A stretch of 64,000 nt of DNA, taken from Desulfuromonadales bacterium (GTDB lineage Bacteria; Desulfobacterota; Desulfuromonadia; Desulfuromonadales; BM103). The DNA is taken from positions 1 through 64,000 of the forward strand of contig JAQYVY010000007.1 in NCBI GenBank assembly GCA_030145195.1, written 5' to 3'. Below, piece by piece: positions 43,872 through 56,182 of this stretch (positions within the stretch are counted from its first letter, which is position 1; every line of letters begins with the position of its first letter). The notes under the pieces are model-generated. The model ran no database searches. It was not told where the DNA came from and worked only from the letters and a program-made list of their open reading frames with translations. The position numbers were made by a program, and so were the translations under genes.

Positions 43872-44199
43872 AGGTACAGACAAGACCTCACAAGTTTTAA
43901 ATCAGCCGGTCAAAGCACTTAGTTCAACCTGAATTTCGGAGACAGACGCCCTTACCCCTTTCATAAACTGGTCGAACCGTCACATCAAGACTGTAATTTT
44001 TGCGATTCATTAAAGCCACGGAACAAGCACCTCACAAAAAGCGGATTCGTTCTGTTGTTCTCTCGAAGCAAATCAACTTGTTGTAAAAATTTAGCGCTTA
44101 TACCAAGAAGACCCCACCAGAAGGCGAGGTCTTTGTCTACCATACCAGAGGCCCGACCCTCTGGTCGAACCTCTGAATTTATATCAAACCCTTGAAGAT
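43872..44199. other. intergenic region with two hairpins
   Basis: 328 bases without a gene. It has a candidate terminator at 44108 and a second perfect 8-bp stem, ACCAGAGG / CCTCTGGT at 44144-44165, without T-tract. Nothing else seen. Confidence 0.5.
44108..44133. terminator. candidate terminator hairpin
   Basis: AAGACC ... GGTCTT with inner imperfect CCACC/GGCGA pairing between convergent genes. The T-tract is poor on both strands. Confidence 0.4.
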
Positions 44200-44907
44200 C
44201 TATGAGTGCAACTTCCGTACAGACGAGACGAGACCCGCATCGTCTTTTTCCTCAGCCAGACTCTGGATCAAGACATCAGCACCAATGGTGGCGGCATGCC
44301 GGACCAGACTGTCCGCGCGTCCGCCATCATGATCCTTAAAAGCCTGAATCATGTTGCGGTGTTCTTCCACAGAGATCTCCATACGACCCGGTTGTGAAAG
44401 TGAGGCCAAGCGCAACCGCTGGAACTTCATGACCAGCTGATTGACCAGTTCATAGAGCTTTTCGTTGCCAGCAGCTTTAATAAACAGCTCATGAAAATCA
44501 TTATGAGCCCTGAAGAAACTTTTAACATCACCCTCGTTGGCAAGTTTCTGTAGCTTTTCGTTAATGGCTTCAAGTCGTTCAATATCTTTATCCGACAGTT
44601 TTATTGCCGCCATACGTGCAGCAAAACCTTCAAGAATAATCTTGATGGCGTAAAACTCTTCAACATCTCGCGCCGAAAGCGAGGCGACAACGGCGCCCTT
44701 GCGCGGGATAACCTTCAAATAGCCTTCCGATTCTAGTTGACGAAAAGCCTCCCGAATCGGAGTTCGGCTAATACCAAAGCGCTCTGCCAGATCGGGTTCA
44801 GAAACACGCTCACCTGGTTTCATGCTTCCTTTAAGAATGGCATCCCGAATCGTCTCCAGGATCTTTTCACGCAAAGTCAGATGTTTTTCTATAGTTTTTC
44901 TTCGCAC
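44200..44907 (-). CDS. GntR/FCD-family regulator
   Basis: 235 residues, GTG start with GGAG seven bases upstream. Winged helix: LREKILETIRDAILKGSMKP, RVSEPDLAERFGISRTPIRE and PRKGAVVASLSARDVEEFYA. FCD domain: HNDFHELFIKAAGNEKLYEL and EEHRNMIQAFKDHDGGRADS with the His ligands expected for metal-dependent effector binding. A palindrome TGTATACAGTATACA lies in its own promoter, so autorepression is likely. Its target genes are unknown; the adjacent K+ channel is divergent. Confidence 0.92.
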   Translation of the reverse strand: MRRKTIEKHLTLREKILETIRDAILKGSMKPGERVSEPDLAERFGISRTPIREAFRQLESEGYLKVIPRKGAVVASLSARDVEEFYAIKIILEGFAARMAAIKLSDKDIERLEAINEKLQKLANEGDVKSFFRAHNDFHELFIKAAGNEKLYELVNQLVMKFQRLRLASLSQPGRMEISVEEHRNMIQAFKDHDGGRADSLVRHAATIGADVLIQSLAEEKDDAGLVSSVRKLHS

Positions 44908-44937
44908 AGGGAAACTCCGTTCTATTTAGACGTAATA

Positions 44938-44965
44938 ATTGTATACAGTATACATTATATGTCAA
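44938..44965 (-). promoter_or_regulatory. GntR promoter with palindromic operator
   Basis: On the minus strand TTGACA and TACAAT are 16 bases apart. A perfect 15-bp inverted repeat TGTATACAGTATACA (44940-44954) fills the spacer and reaches the -10. GTATAC-type palindromes are common for FCD regulators. Confidence 0.7.
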
Positions 44966-45005
44966 GCCATTTATCCGAAATTAAGCGCTCAAGCCTCCTA
45001 ACTTC

Positions 45006-45034
45006 TTGCTTTTTGGGCGAAGCGGAATTATTAT
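45006..45034 (+). promoter_or_regulatory. promoter of the K+ channel gene
   Basis: TTGCTT and TATTAT separated by 17 bases, 27 bases before the ATG. Confidence 0.55.
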
Positions 45035-45061
45035 CTGCCCAAGCTTTTTCAAGGATAACTC

Positions 45062-46075
45062 ATGGATCCAGTCCGTCATTTACGCTTTTCTTTTGCTTCC
45101 CTCCTCTCTGTGATCGGTCTTGGTACCATCGGCTATGCCCTAATCGAGGATTGGCGCCTTTTCGATGCGCTTTACATGACCGTCATCACTCTGGCCACCG
45201 TTGGTTTCAGAGAAGTCCACGAACTGTCCCCTGAGGGTAAATTATTTACCATTGTCCTGATTATCTCTGGCACCGGCATCATTGCCTACGCACTTAGTAG
45301 TTTGATCCAGTTCACGGTTGAGGGACAACTGCAACGAATTCTCGGGAGGAAAAAATTGGAAAACCGTATCAGCAAACTAACTGGGCATTACATTATTTGC
45401 GGGTTTGGTCGTATCGGACACTTGATCAGCCATGAATTCCGGTCAAAACCAACCCCTTTCATAGTCGTCGAAAAAGACCCGCAACTCATAGAACGACTTG
45501 AACGTGAAGACATCCTTTACGTCGTAGGGGATGCCACCGACGATGAAACCTTGCAAGCAGCAGGGATCGACTCTGCCAAAGGACTCATCACGGCCGTAAC
45601 CTCAGATACGGACAATGTTTATATTACCTTGACCGCACGCGGCCTCAACCCCAATCTTTTCATTTTGGCTAGAGCTGGTGAAGTGGGATCAGAGAAGAAG
45701 TTGATGCGGGCGGGTGCCAGCAAAGTCATCTCTCCTTACACGATCGGAGCCAACCGCATGGCTCAGGCTATCCTGCGTCCTTCAGTGGTTGATTTCATCG
45801 AAATAGCGACTGCTAGCGAAAACCTCGCTTTACAGATCGAAGAAATCACCATCGCAGCAAATTCTGAGCTCGCGGGCAAAAACTTGATCGATTCCGGGAT
45901 TCGTCAAAGCATGGGTATCATAATCGTCTGCATCAAAAAGCCTGACGGTCACATGCTTTTCAATCCCTCGCCAGCGACCATAATTGATCCCGGTGCAGTA
46001 CTAATTACTCTGGGTGAGCGCCCAGCCATTATTCAGCTTGAGAAAATTGCTCGAGGGGGCAATTTTGCGTCCTGA
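45062..46075 (+). CDS. TrkA-N potassium channel protein
   Basis: 337 residues. Two membrane spans (FSFASLLSVIGLGTIGYAL and FTIVLIISGTGIIAYALSSL) enclose a pore loop YMTVITLATVGFREVHEL. The filter reads TVGF rather than TVGYG, a variant seen in some prokaryotic K+ channels. An RCK domain follows: HYIICGFGRIGHLISHEF, then VVGDATDDETLQAAGID, and a C-terminal RCK_C part. Such channels are gated by nucleotides or Ca2+. AAGGATAACTC precedes the ATG. Confidence 0.92.
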   Translation: MDPVRHLRFSFASLLSVIGLGTIGYALIEDWRLFDALYMTVITLATVGFREVHELSPEGKLFTIVLIISGTGIIAYALSSLIQFTVEGQLQRILGRKKLENRISKLTGHYIICGFGRIGHLISHEFRSKPTPFIVVEKDPQLIERLEREDILYVVGDATDDETLQAAGIDSAKGLITAVTSDTDNVYITLTARGLNPNLFILARAGEVGSEKKLMRAGASKVISPYTIGANRMAQAILRPSVVDFIEIATASENLALQIEEITIAANSELAGKNLIDSGIRQSMGIIIVCIKKPDGHMLFNPSPATIIDPGAVLITLGERPAIIQLEKIARGGNFAS

Positions 46076-46856
46076 CCGACTGGGAGCCCATATCCCCTGG
46101 CCGCAGATCGAGCCCTTTATCGAAAAGGTCCTCGCTCTTGATCTGACTCCTGAAATTGCGATCAAAGGACCAGAGCTCGACACCATAGTCCCTGATCAAA
46201 TCACTGAAACGGCCCAACTTCTCGCGGCCGCCAAGGTCCGGCCGACCGTCCATGCCCCTTTTTTTGACCTCAATCCCGGAGCCATCGACCCACTCGTTCG
46301 CCAGACAACCTATCATCGACTGAGCCAGGCTCTTGACTTTGCTGGACAACTGAACGCCCGTCTAATGGTGATCCATCCTGGCTTTGATCGCTGGCGCTAC
46401 CCAAACCTCGACGAAACCTGGACTGAGTTAGCCTGCGGTTTCTTTCCGCCTCTGCTTGTTCAAGCCCAAAGATACAATTGTCGCCTAGCCATTGAAAATA
46501 TTTACGAAGAAACGCCGACAACGTTGATAAACTTAGTCAACAAGCTTGACTCAGAATGGCTAGGACACTGTTTTGATGCTGGGCACTGGCACATTTTTGG
46601 GAAGGCCTCAATGGCGGATTGGCTCAAAGCTATAGAAGCTAAACTGTTCCACCTCCACCTCCACGACAATCACGGCAGCAATGATGACCATCTGCCTGTT
46701 GGTGAAGGTTTTATTGATTTTAATCCTCTGTTCCAGACCATCACGGCTATGTCCACCACACCCAGCATAACCCTTGAAGCACACAGTCCCGAACATCTGA
46801 TACGCTCTTTGCGGCAAGTGCAGCTTCGGCTCAACAAAGAGCCAGGGCATTCCTAG
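46065..46856 (+). CDS. TIM-barrel sugar-phosphate isomerase / endonuclease IV-like protein
   Basis: 263 residues from a TTG at 46065, which has GAGGGGG upstream and overlaps the channel gene by 11 bases; an ATG at 46014 would overlap it by 62. The xylose isomerase-like barrel shows DRLGAHIPWPQIEPFIEKVL, VHAPFFDLNPGA, LMVIHPGFDRW, LAIENIYEETP, HCFDAGHWHIFG, HLHDNHGSNDDHLPVGEG and ITLEAHSPE, with all metal-ligand positions conserved. Substrate unknown. Coupled to the K+ channel only by position. Confidence 0.85.
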   Translation: MRPDRLGAHIPWPQIEPFIEKVLALDLTPEIAIKGPELDTIVPDQITETAQLLAAAKVRPTVHAPFFDLNPGAIDPLVRQTTYHRLSQALDFAGQLNARLMVIHPGFDRWRYPNLDETWTELACGFFPPLLVQAQRYNCRLAIENIYEETPTTLINLVNKLDSEWLGHCFDAGHWHIFGKASMADWLKAIEAKLFHLHLHDNHGSNDDHLPVGEGFIDFNPLFQTITAMSTTPSITLEAHSPEHLIRSLRQVQLRLNKEPGHS

Positions 46857-46882
46857 AAAACCTCCGCTTCGAGAAATAGAAA

Positions 46883-46908
46883 AAGGGCGACTCGTAAGAG
46901 CCGCCCTT
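46883..46908. terminator. bidirectional terminator
   Basis: AAGGGCG-A-CTC-GTAA-GAG-C-CGCCCTT. On the minus strand TTTTTCTATTTC follows, ending the F1Fo operon; on the plus strand the T-tract is weaker. Confidence 0.85.
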
Positions 46909-46933
46909 ATTGTATCGTTGATATAGTTTCGAC

Positions 46934-47347
46934 TTAGTGCGTTTTTTTGCCAGCCACCTGAACCCGATTCATAGCGCGCTCTAGGGCCGCCTGCATAACC
47001 TTAAATTCCTTGTCTTCGCTAGACAGGCCCTTAAGAGCCTCTTCTGCACGGCCAAGAGCGGCTTTAGCGCGCGCGACGTCGATATGGTCTGAAGGTTCAG
47101 CGGTTTCGACCAAGACCGTCATGACGTTGTCTTCGACTTCCACGTAGCCCCAGTTCACCGCAACGTAAAAAGTCTCGTTGCCTTGCTTGTAGACCAGTTC
47201 ACCAACCTTGAGCGTGGTCAGCAGCGAAGTATGGTCGGGAAGCACACCAAACTCGCCGATGGAACCGGGAGCGGTCACTTCGTCAACCTCTTCCGATAAC
47301 ACACGCTTGTACGGTGTAACCATTTCCAATTTGAGCTTTTCTGCCAT
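46934..47347 (-). CDS. atpC: F1Fo ATP synthase epsilon subunit
   Basis: 137 residues. N-terminal beta barrel with LEMVTPYKRVLSEEVDEVTA and GSIGEFGVLPDHTSLLTTLK, then a helical hairpin (VARAKAALGRAEEALKGLS). It couples F1 rotation to the c ring and limits ATP hydrolysis. Last gene of the operon, 33 bases after atpD. Confidence 0.97.
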   Translation of the reverse strand: MAEKLKLEMVTPYKRVLSEEVDEVTAPGSIGEFGVLPDHTSLLTTLKVGELVYKQGNETFYVAVNWGYVEVEDNVMTVLVETAEPSDHIDVARAKAALGRAEEALKGLSSEDKEFKVMQAALERAMNRVQVAGKKTH

Positions 47348-47380
47348 ACCTATATCTTCCTTTAAACCGGAATCTACTGA

Positions 47381-49731
<2,351 letters not shown>

Positions 49732-49755
49732 CTATTTTACCCGATCGTTGCGTTA

Positions 49756-51828
<2,073 letters not shown>

Positions 51829-51832
<4 letters not shown>

Positions 51833-52425
51833 TGGATTTCTCCCACTTTTTGCATGTATTCATCGACCAGACGTTTCTGGTCTTCGGCAGAGACCTGCTT
51901 CTTGAGCATGTCTTCCGCAAGTTCCACAGCCAGGTTGGCAGCTTCCTCACGCAGTTCGATACGTGCCTTGGCAACCACACTAGAAGCCTTGTTATCAGCT
52001 TCCTGTTCTATTTTTATCGCCAGCTCTTTGGCGGCAGTCATAATTTTTTCACGTTCCAGCTCACCTTCACGGCGAATTGAATCGGTAATGGTGCCAATTT
52101 CTTCCGTTGCCTTGGCCAGCTTTTCACTGTATTCACGATGTTTGGCTTCGGCCGCTTCTTTGGCTGCCTGGGCGTCAGAGAGAATTTTCTCTATCGCCTC
52201 GGTGCGGCTCTTGAGTCCATTGCGAATCGGCTTGGTCACAAAATAAGCAAGCAGACCAACCATCAGGACAAAACTGAAGCTACGATAGAGGAAGTCTTTA
52301 ATGATAGGACCACTATCGGCATGACCTTCACCACCAGAAGCAAGAGCAATGGCAGGAAGCAAGATCAAACCCACGAAGAAAAGAACCTGAATAATTTTAG
52401 GGTATGCTTTTACGTTTTGATTCAT
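51829..52425 (-). CDS. atpF: F1Fo ATP synthase b subunit
   Basis: 198 residues. A hydrophobic N-terminal segment (IIQVLFFVGLILLPAIALAS) looks like a signal peptide, followed by a second span (RSFSFVLMVGLLAYFVTKPI) and a long charged coiled coil. The extra N-terminal segment is also known in some deltaproteobacterial b subunits. Start overlaps the b' stop (TGATG). Confidence 0.93.
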
Positions 52426-52850
52426 CAGATAGCCCTCCCAAGAACTTTGCCAGCAATATTCTTGGCTAGAGCCTCCGTTTCACTGCGCAGAGCCTGGCGA
52501 GCGGCACTTGCCTCTTGCTGAATCTGCTCTTTAATGACCTGCAACTTCTCAGCAGACTTCTGACTTGCGTCGCCAAGAATGCGAGCCTCTTCTTCCTGAG
52601 CGGTCTTGCGCATGGCTGCGCGTTCCTGTCCGCCTTGGAACCGTGCGTCTTGAAGTTGAGCTTCGTAGCGAGCAATTTGTGCCTGTACCTGCTCGTCTAT
52701 ATCCAGCACCTTCGCCTTGGAACCCTCAATGGTTTCCTTACGCGCCCGCAAAGCAGCCCGCAACGGCTTGAAGAGCAGTGCGTTCAGCACAGCCATAAGA
52801 ATCATAAAATTGATAAATTGTAGGAACAGTGTCCAATCGAGCTTGATCAC
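52425..52850 (-). CDS. F1Fo ATP synthase b' subunit
   Basis: 141 residues, GTG start with AGG close upstream. One N-terminal span (FLQFINFMILMAVLNALLFK), then PLRAALRARKETIEGS and a charged helix to the end. With the b subunit it forms a heteromeric stalk. First gene of this F1 operon; the a and c subunit genes are not in the window, so the Fo core must be encoded elsewhere. Confidence 0.93.
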   Translation of the reverse strand: MIKLDWTLFLQFINFMILMAVLNALLFKPLRAALRARKETIEGSKAKVLDIDEQVQAQIARYEAQLQDARFQGGQERAAMRKTAQEEEARILGDASQKSAEKLQVIKEQIQQEASAARQALRSETEALAKNIAGKVLGRAI

Positions 52851-52960
52851 CGATTTACCTCATTTTAGTACGCGCCACAAAGACGACTTAAGACGGTCTA
52901 CTGTATAAACCTTAAATACACCCAAGCCTTGCCCATAACCTGGGGCCGAAAGCAGGAGAT

Positions 52961-52989
52961 GACTATCATAGCACCCAAAGCATGTCAAG
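52961..52989 (-). promoter_or_regulatory. candidate promoter of the F1Fo operon
   Basis: A consensus TTGACA at 52984-52989 lies about 135 bases before the b' start. The -10 is unclear (TATGATAGT region), so only the -35 is firm. Confidence 0.4.
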
Positions 52990-53055
52990 GCTCTTTTGGA
53001 AAAAAAGGCGATAAAATATACACATGAATAAGCACTACAAAAAGCCGGGGCCTTT

Positions 53056-53475
53056 CTATTTCTTGTCGACAGGAACGGTCGGCTTAGAAGAGGGTTCCTT
53101 ATCAACAAGTGTCATAGAAACTGTGCCGTTAAGAATGACACCCTCTTCCACCGACAGCGCAGGGGTTTCAATCGTGCCATCAACCTGAGCTGGCGCACGC
53201 AACTCAACGCGCGTTGTTGCCTTGATATTCCCCTTGAACCGGCCACTCAGAATCAGAGTGCCAACTTCGACATCCGCCTGAATGTCGGCGCTATCACCAA
53301 CAATTAAAGTGTCCCGAGAAGTCACCTCGCCACGAAAGGCCCCATCGAGACGTACAATCTCATTAAACACCAACTTGCCCTCAAATTGGCTGCCAGGGCC
53401 GAGAAACGCTTTTATTTCACTTTTTTCGATCGGAGTTTCTTTACGCATGGGCTTTTTTTCCTTTTTACTAAACAT
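53056..53475 (-). CDS. bactofilin-type polymer protein
   Basis: 139 residues. The central beta-helix domain is typical: AFLGPGSQFEGKLVFNEIVR, LDGAFRGEVTSRDTLIVGDS, ADIQADVEVGTLILSGRFKG and NIKATTRVELRAPAQVDGTI, each turn ending in Gly. Charged short tails flank it (KKEKKPMRKE and PSSKPTVPVDKK). Bactofilins form non-nucleotide-dependent filaments that localise cell-wall or pole functions, and in some bacteria act with ParAB, which lies next to it here. Confidence 0.92.
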   Translation of the reverse strand: MFSKKEKKPMRKETPIEKSEIKAFLGPGSQFEGKLVFNEIVRLDGAFRGEVTSRDTLIVGDSADIQADVEVGTLILSGRFKGNIKATTRVELRAPAQVDGTIETPALSVEEGVILNGTVSMTLVDKEPSSKPTVPVDKK

Positions 53476-53640
53476 AATATATTCCGTTATCGTACCCAGG
53501 TTCTAACCGGGAAAAGCACTCTCAATTTCATCTAGAAGTTCTATTTGGCCGCTAAAAAACTGAAAAGTCGGGCACCACCAACAAAGGACCAGACACCTTA
53601 TAAGTTTTTCCTAACGTAGTGGGGACTTAACCAATAAATT

Positions 53641-54486
53641 TCAGCTTTCAAACAACTCCAGCAACCGCTCCAACTCTTCGGCGGAGTAATAGCTGATCTC
53701 AATCTTGCCACCTCGTGTCTGAGGGAGGATACTCACTTTCGTTCCAAGCCGCCGCTGCAAACGAGCCGCCAGATCCGCCAGTTCTGGATCAATCGGACTC
53801 TTTCGAGCTACCTCCTGGCCCTGGTTGCCCTTGAGCTTTTTAACCAACGCCTCGGTCTGGCGTACCGAAAACTGCTTTTTAACCACCAGATCTCGCGCTT
53901 CACGGATACGAGCAACCCCCTCCAAGGAAAGCAGGGCACGGGCATGGCCCATGGAAAGCTGTCCAACAATGACATCCTGCTGAATCTCGATCGGCAAACG
54001 AAGCAGACGAAGAGCGTTAGCCACCGTCGACCGTTCCCGACCAACCCGTTTTGCCACTTCTTCCTGCGACAAATCAAAGTTGCTCATGAGGTGACGATAA
54101 GCTCCTGCCTCTTCGATCGGGTTGAGATCTTCACGCTGGATATTCTCAATCAGCGCCATCTCCAGCGCCCAGTCTTCAGAAACATCCTGGATAACGACGG
54201 GGACTTCTTTGAGGCCAGCCTTCTGTGCTGCACGCCAGCGACGTTCACCGGCAATAATCTGGTAGTGATCTTCGGTATGGCGGACGACTAGTGGCTGGAT
54301 CACGCCTTTTTCCCGGATCGAAGCAACCAATTCCGCCATTTTAGAGTCGTTGAAGGTCTTGCGTGGTTGCTGCTTATGAGGCTTGATATCCTCAACCGGG
54401 CAGACAAAATATTTATGACGACCATCTTGGGAAGCCGAGGTTAATAAAGCACCTATTCCCTTGCCGAGTGCGGGTAGTTTAGCCAT
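53641..54486 (-). CDS. parB: ParB chromosome partition protein
   Basis: 281 residues from the ATG at 54486 ([10 protein letters not shown]). N-terminal CTPase/ParB domain with [29 protein letters not shown] and [14 protein letters not shown]; the helix-turn-helix ([20 protein letters not shown]) binds parS; a dimer domain is C-terminal. Two parS sites lie in this window before mnmG. It starts four bases after parA. Confidence 0.97.
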   Translation of the reverse strand: MAKLPALGKGIGALLTSASQDGRHKYFVCPVEDIKPHKQQPRKTFNDSKMAELVASIREKGVIQPLVVRHTEDHYQIIAGERRWRAAQKAGLKEVPVVIQDVSEDWALEMALIENIQREDLNPIEEAGAYRHLMSNFDLSQEEVAKRVGRERSTVANALRLLRLPIEIQQDVIVGQLSMGHARALLSLEGVARIREARDLVVKKQFSVRQTEALVKKLKGNQGQEVARKSPIDPELADLAARLQRRLGTKVSILPQTRGGKIEISYYSAEELERLLELFES

Positions 54487-54490
54487 GCCT

Positions 54491-55258
54491 TTACTGTAAC
54501 TCCATCCTGATAATTTCACGCGCCAAATCTAGGTATGCGATAGCGCCCCGTGACGAAATATCGTAGAGCAGAGCCGGCAAGCCGTGACTCGGGGCTTCAG
54601 AAAGACGCACATTGCGTGGAATCATGGTTTCAAAAACTTGCGCCGCAAAATGTTGACGTATTTCTTCGCTGACCTGATGAGACAGATTGTTGCGCGCGTC
54701 AAACATGGTGAGAAGAATGCCTTGAATCATCAGCTTTTGGTTAAGTTCCCGCTGAATCAGCCGTACCGTATTAATCAGTTGGCTCAACCCTTCCATGGCA
54801 TAATATTCACACTGGAGGGGAATCAGCACACTATCCGCTGCGGTAAGTGCATTAATGGTCAAAAGACCTAAAGAAGGGGGACAGTCTATGAGGATATAAT
54901 CATAATCATCAACCACTTCGGCCAGCGCGGCCTTGAGCTTATTTTCTCGCGCCAAGGCTGAGATTAACTCGACCTCGGCACCGATCAGATCAGGATTAGA
55001 AGGGACCAAATGTAATGACTCAAGAGCTGTCAACTGCCGCACGTCAACGACCGGCACTGAACCGAGCAGGAGGTGATATGCGGTCAGTTCCATACTGTGC
55101 GGATCAACCCCAACACCACTAGTAGCGTTCGCCTGAGGGTCGAGATCGACCAACAACGTACGCTTTTCAGCAGCAGCCAAAGAGGCAGCAAGATTAACCG
55201 CTGTGGTGGTCTTGCCGACGCCGCCTTTCTGGTTGGCTATGGCGATAATTCGGGCCAT
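54491..55258 (-). CDS. parA: ParA/Soj chromosome partition ATPase
   Basis: 255 residues. The deviant Walker A KGGVGKTTTAVNLAASLAAA (signature Lys at KGGVGKTT) and DYILIDCPPSLGLLT are present. ParA moves ParB-parS complexes, and it precedes parB directly. A direct repeat ACCACAAGAT (55350, 55381) lies upstream. Confidence 0.97.
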   Translation of the reverse strand: MARIIAIANQKGGVGKTTTAVNLAASLAAAEKRTLLVDLDPQANATSGVGVDPHSMELTAYHLLLGSVPVVDVRQLTALESLHLVPSNPDLIGAEVELISALARENKLKAALAEVVDDYDYILIDCPPSLGLLTINALTAADSVLIPLQCEYYAMEGLSQLINTVRLIQRELNQKLMIQGILLTMFDARNNLSHQVSEEIRQHFAAQVFETMIPRNVRLSEAPSHGLPALLYDISSRGAIAYLDLAREIIRMELQ

Positions 55259-55520
55259 GCCCAGAGTCTCCTCACAATTAGATTTTTCAAGCTGCTCAGA
55301 CTAACATAACCCCTTAGGATCTGCATAGAACATTTACCGACCCAAAAACACCACAAGATGTTGAGATAAGTCCAAGCAAAACCACAAGATATAGGCCTTT
55401 CTGCCCATTTAATCCACAAATCAAGAATGCGTTTCAACCACGCGAAGACAAGAAACAACTTCCGTGCATTCACGGCAGCAAACGAGCGCGAAACACCTCA
55501 GTCGCTCAAAGCAAACATAT

Positions 55521-56174
55521 CTATTGAATTTTGGTCCGTGTCAACTCAATCAGACAGCGCGCTGCCCCGGAATCTGGCAGGGTAAGAGAATGCAGTTCAA
55601 CAGACCAGCCATCGTTTAACAAATAATCTCGCACCTCTTCCAACTCCTGACGACCATCAGGACCCTTCATTGCCACCAACCGCCCCCCTGGTGCCAGAAA
55701 AGGCTTTGCCAGACGCACAACCTGAACCAAACTACTGAGTGCCCGTGCCGTGACCAGGTCAAAACCGTCTCGGCAAGCGGGGTGTTCACTCAGGCTTTCG
55801 GCGCGACCGTGGACCGCAGTATAGCCTTTCAAGCCAAGGGTGCGGACAGCATGCCGTTGAAAATCGATCTTTTTACCAACGGCATCGACGGCGACCACCT
55901 CTACTGTCGGGCAAGCAATTTTCAAGGGTAGCGCGGGAAAACCTGCACCTGAGCCAAGATCAAGCAGACGACTCGCACTCCGAGCAAAAGGTAAAACTGT
56001 CAGAGAATCAAGTAAATGCTTTTCGAGGACATCATTGCGCTCGGTAATCGAGGTCAGGTTGCGCCGCTGATTCCAGCGCAACAACTCCGCGGCAAACCGC
56101 TCCAACTGCTCAACAATTGTCGGTGGGAGATCAAAGCCAAGCGTGACCAGACGTTCTTTTAGAGTTGTAGCCAT
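55521..56174 (-). CDS. rsmG: 16S rRNA m7G527 methyltransferase
   Basis: 217 residues. The SAM motif LLDLGSGAGFPALPLKIACP is near residue 70, and LVTARALSSLVQ near 145. Also called GidB. It follows mnmG in the conserved origin-region order and starts 8 bases after its stop. Confidence 0.96.
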   Translation of the reverse strand: MATTLKERLVTLGFDLPPTIVEQLERFAAELLRWNQRRNLTSITERNDVLEKHLLDSLTVLPFARSASRLLDLGSGAGFPALPLKIACPTVEVVAVDAVGKKIDFQRHAVRTLGLKGYTAVHGRAESLSEHPACRDGFDLVTARALSSLVQVVRLAKPFLAPGGRLVAMKGPDGRQELEEVRDYLLNDGWSVELHSLTLPDSGAARCLIELTRTKIQ

Positions 56175-56182
56175 AATAACTT

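Noticed and set aside
44144-44165. ACCAGAGG / CCTCTGGT hairpin as terminator or small RNA
   Set aside because: No T-tract and no promoter seen nearby; kept only as a note for the intergenic region.
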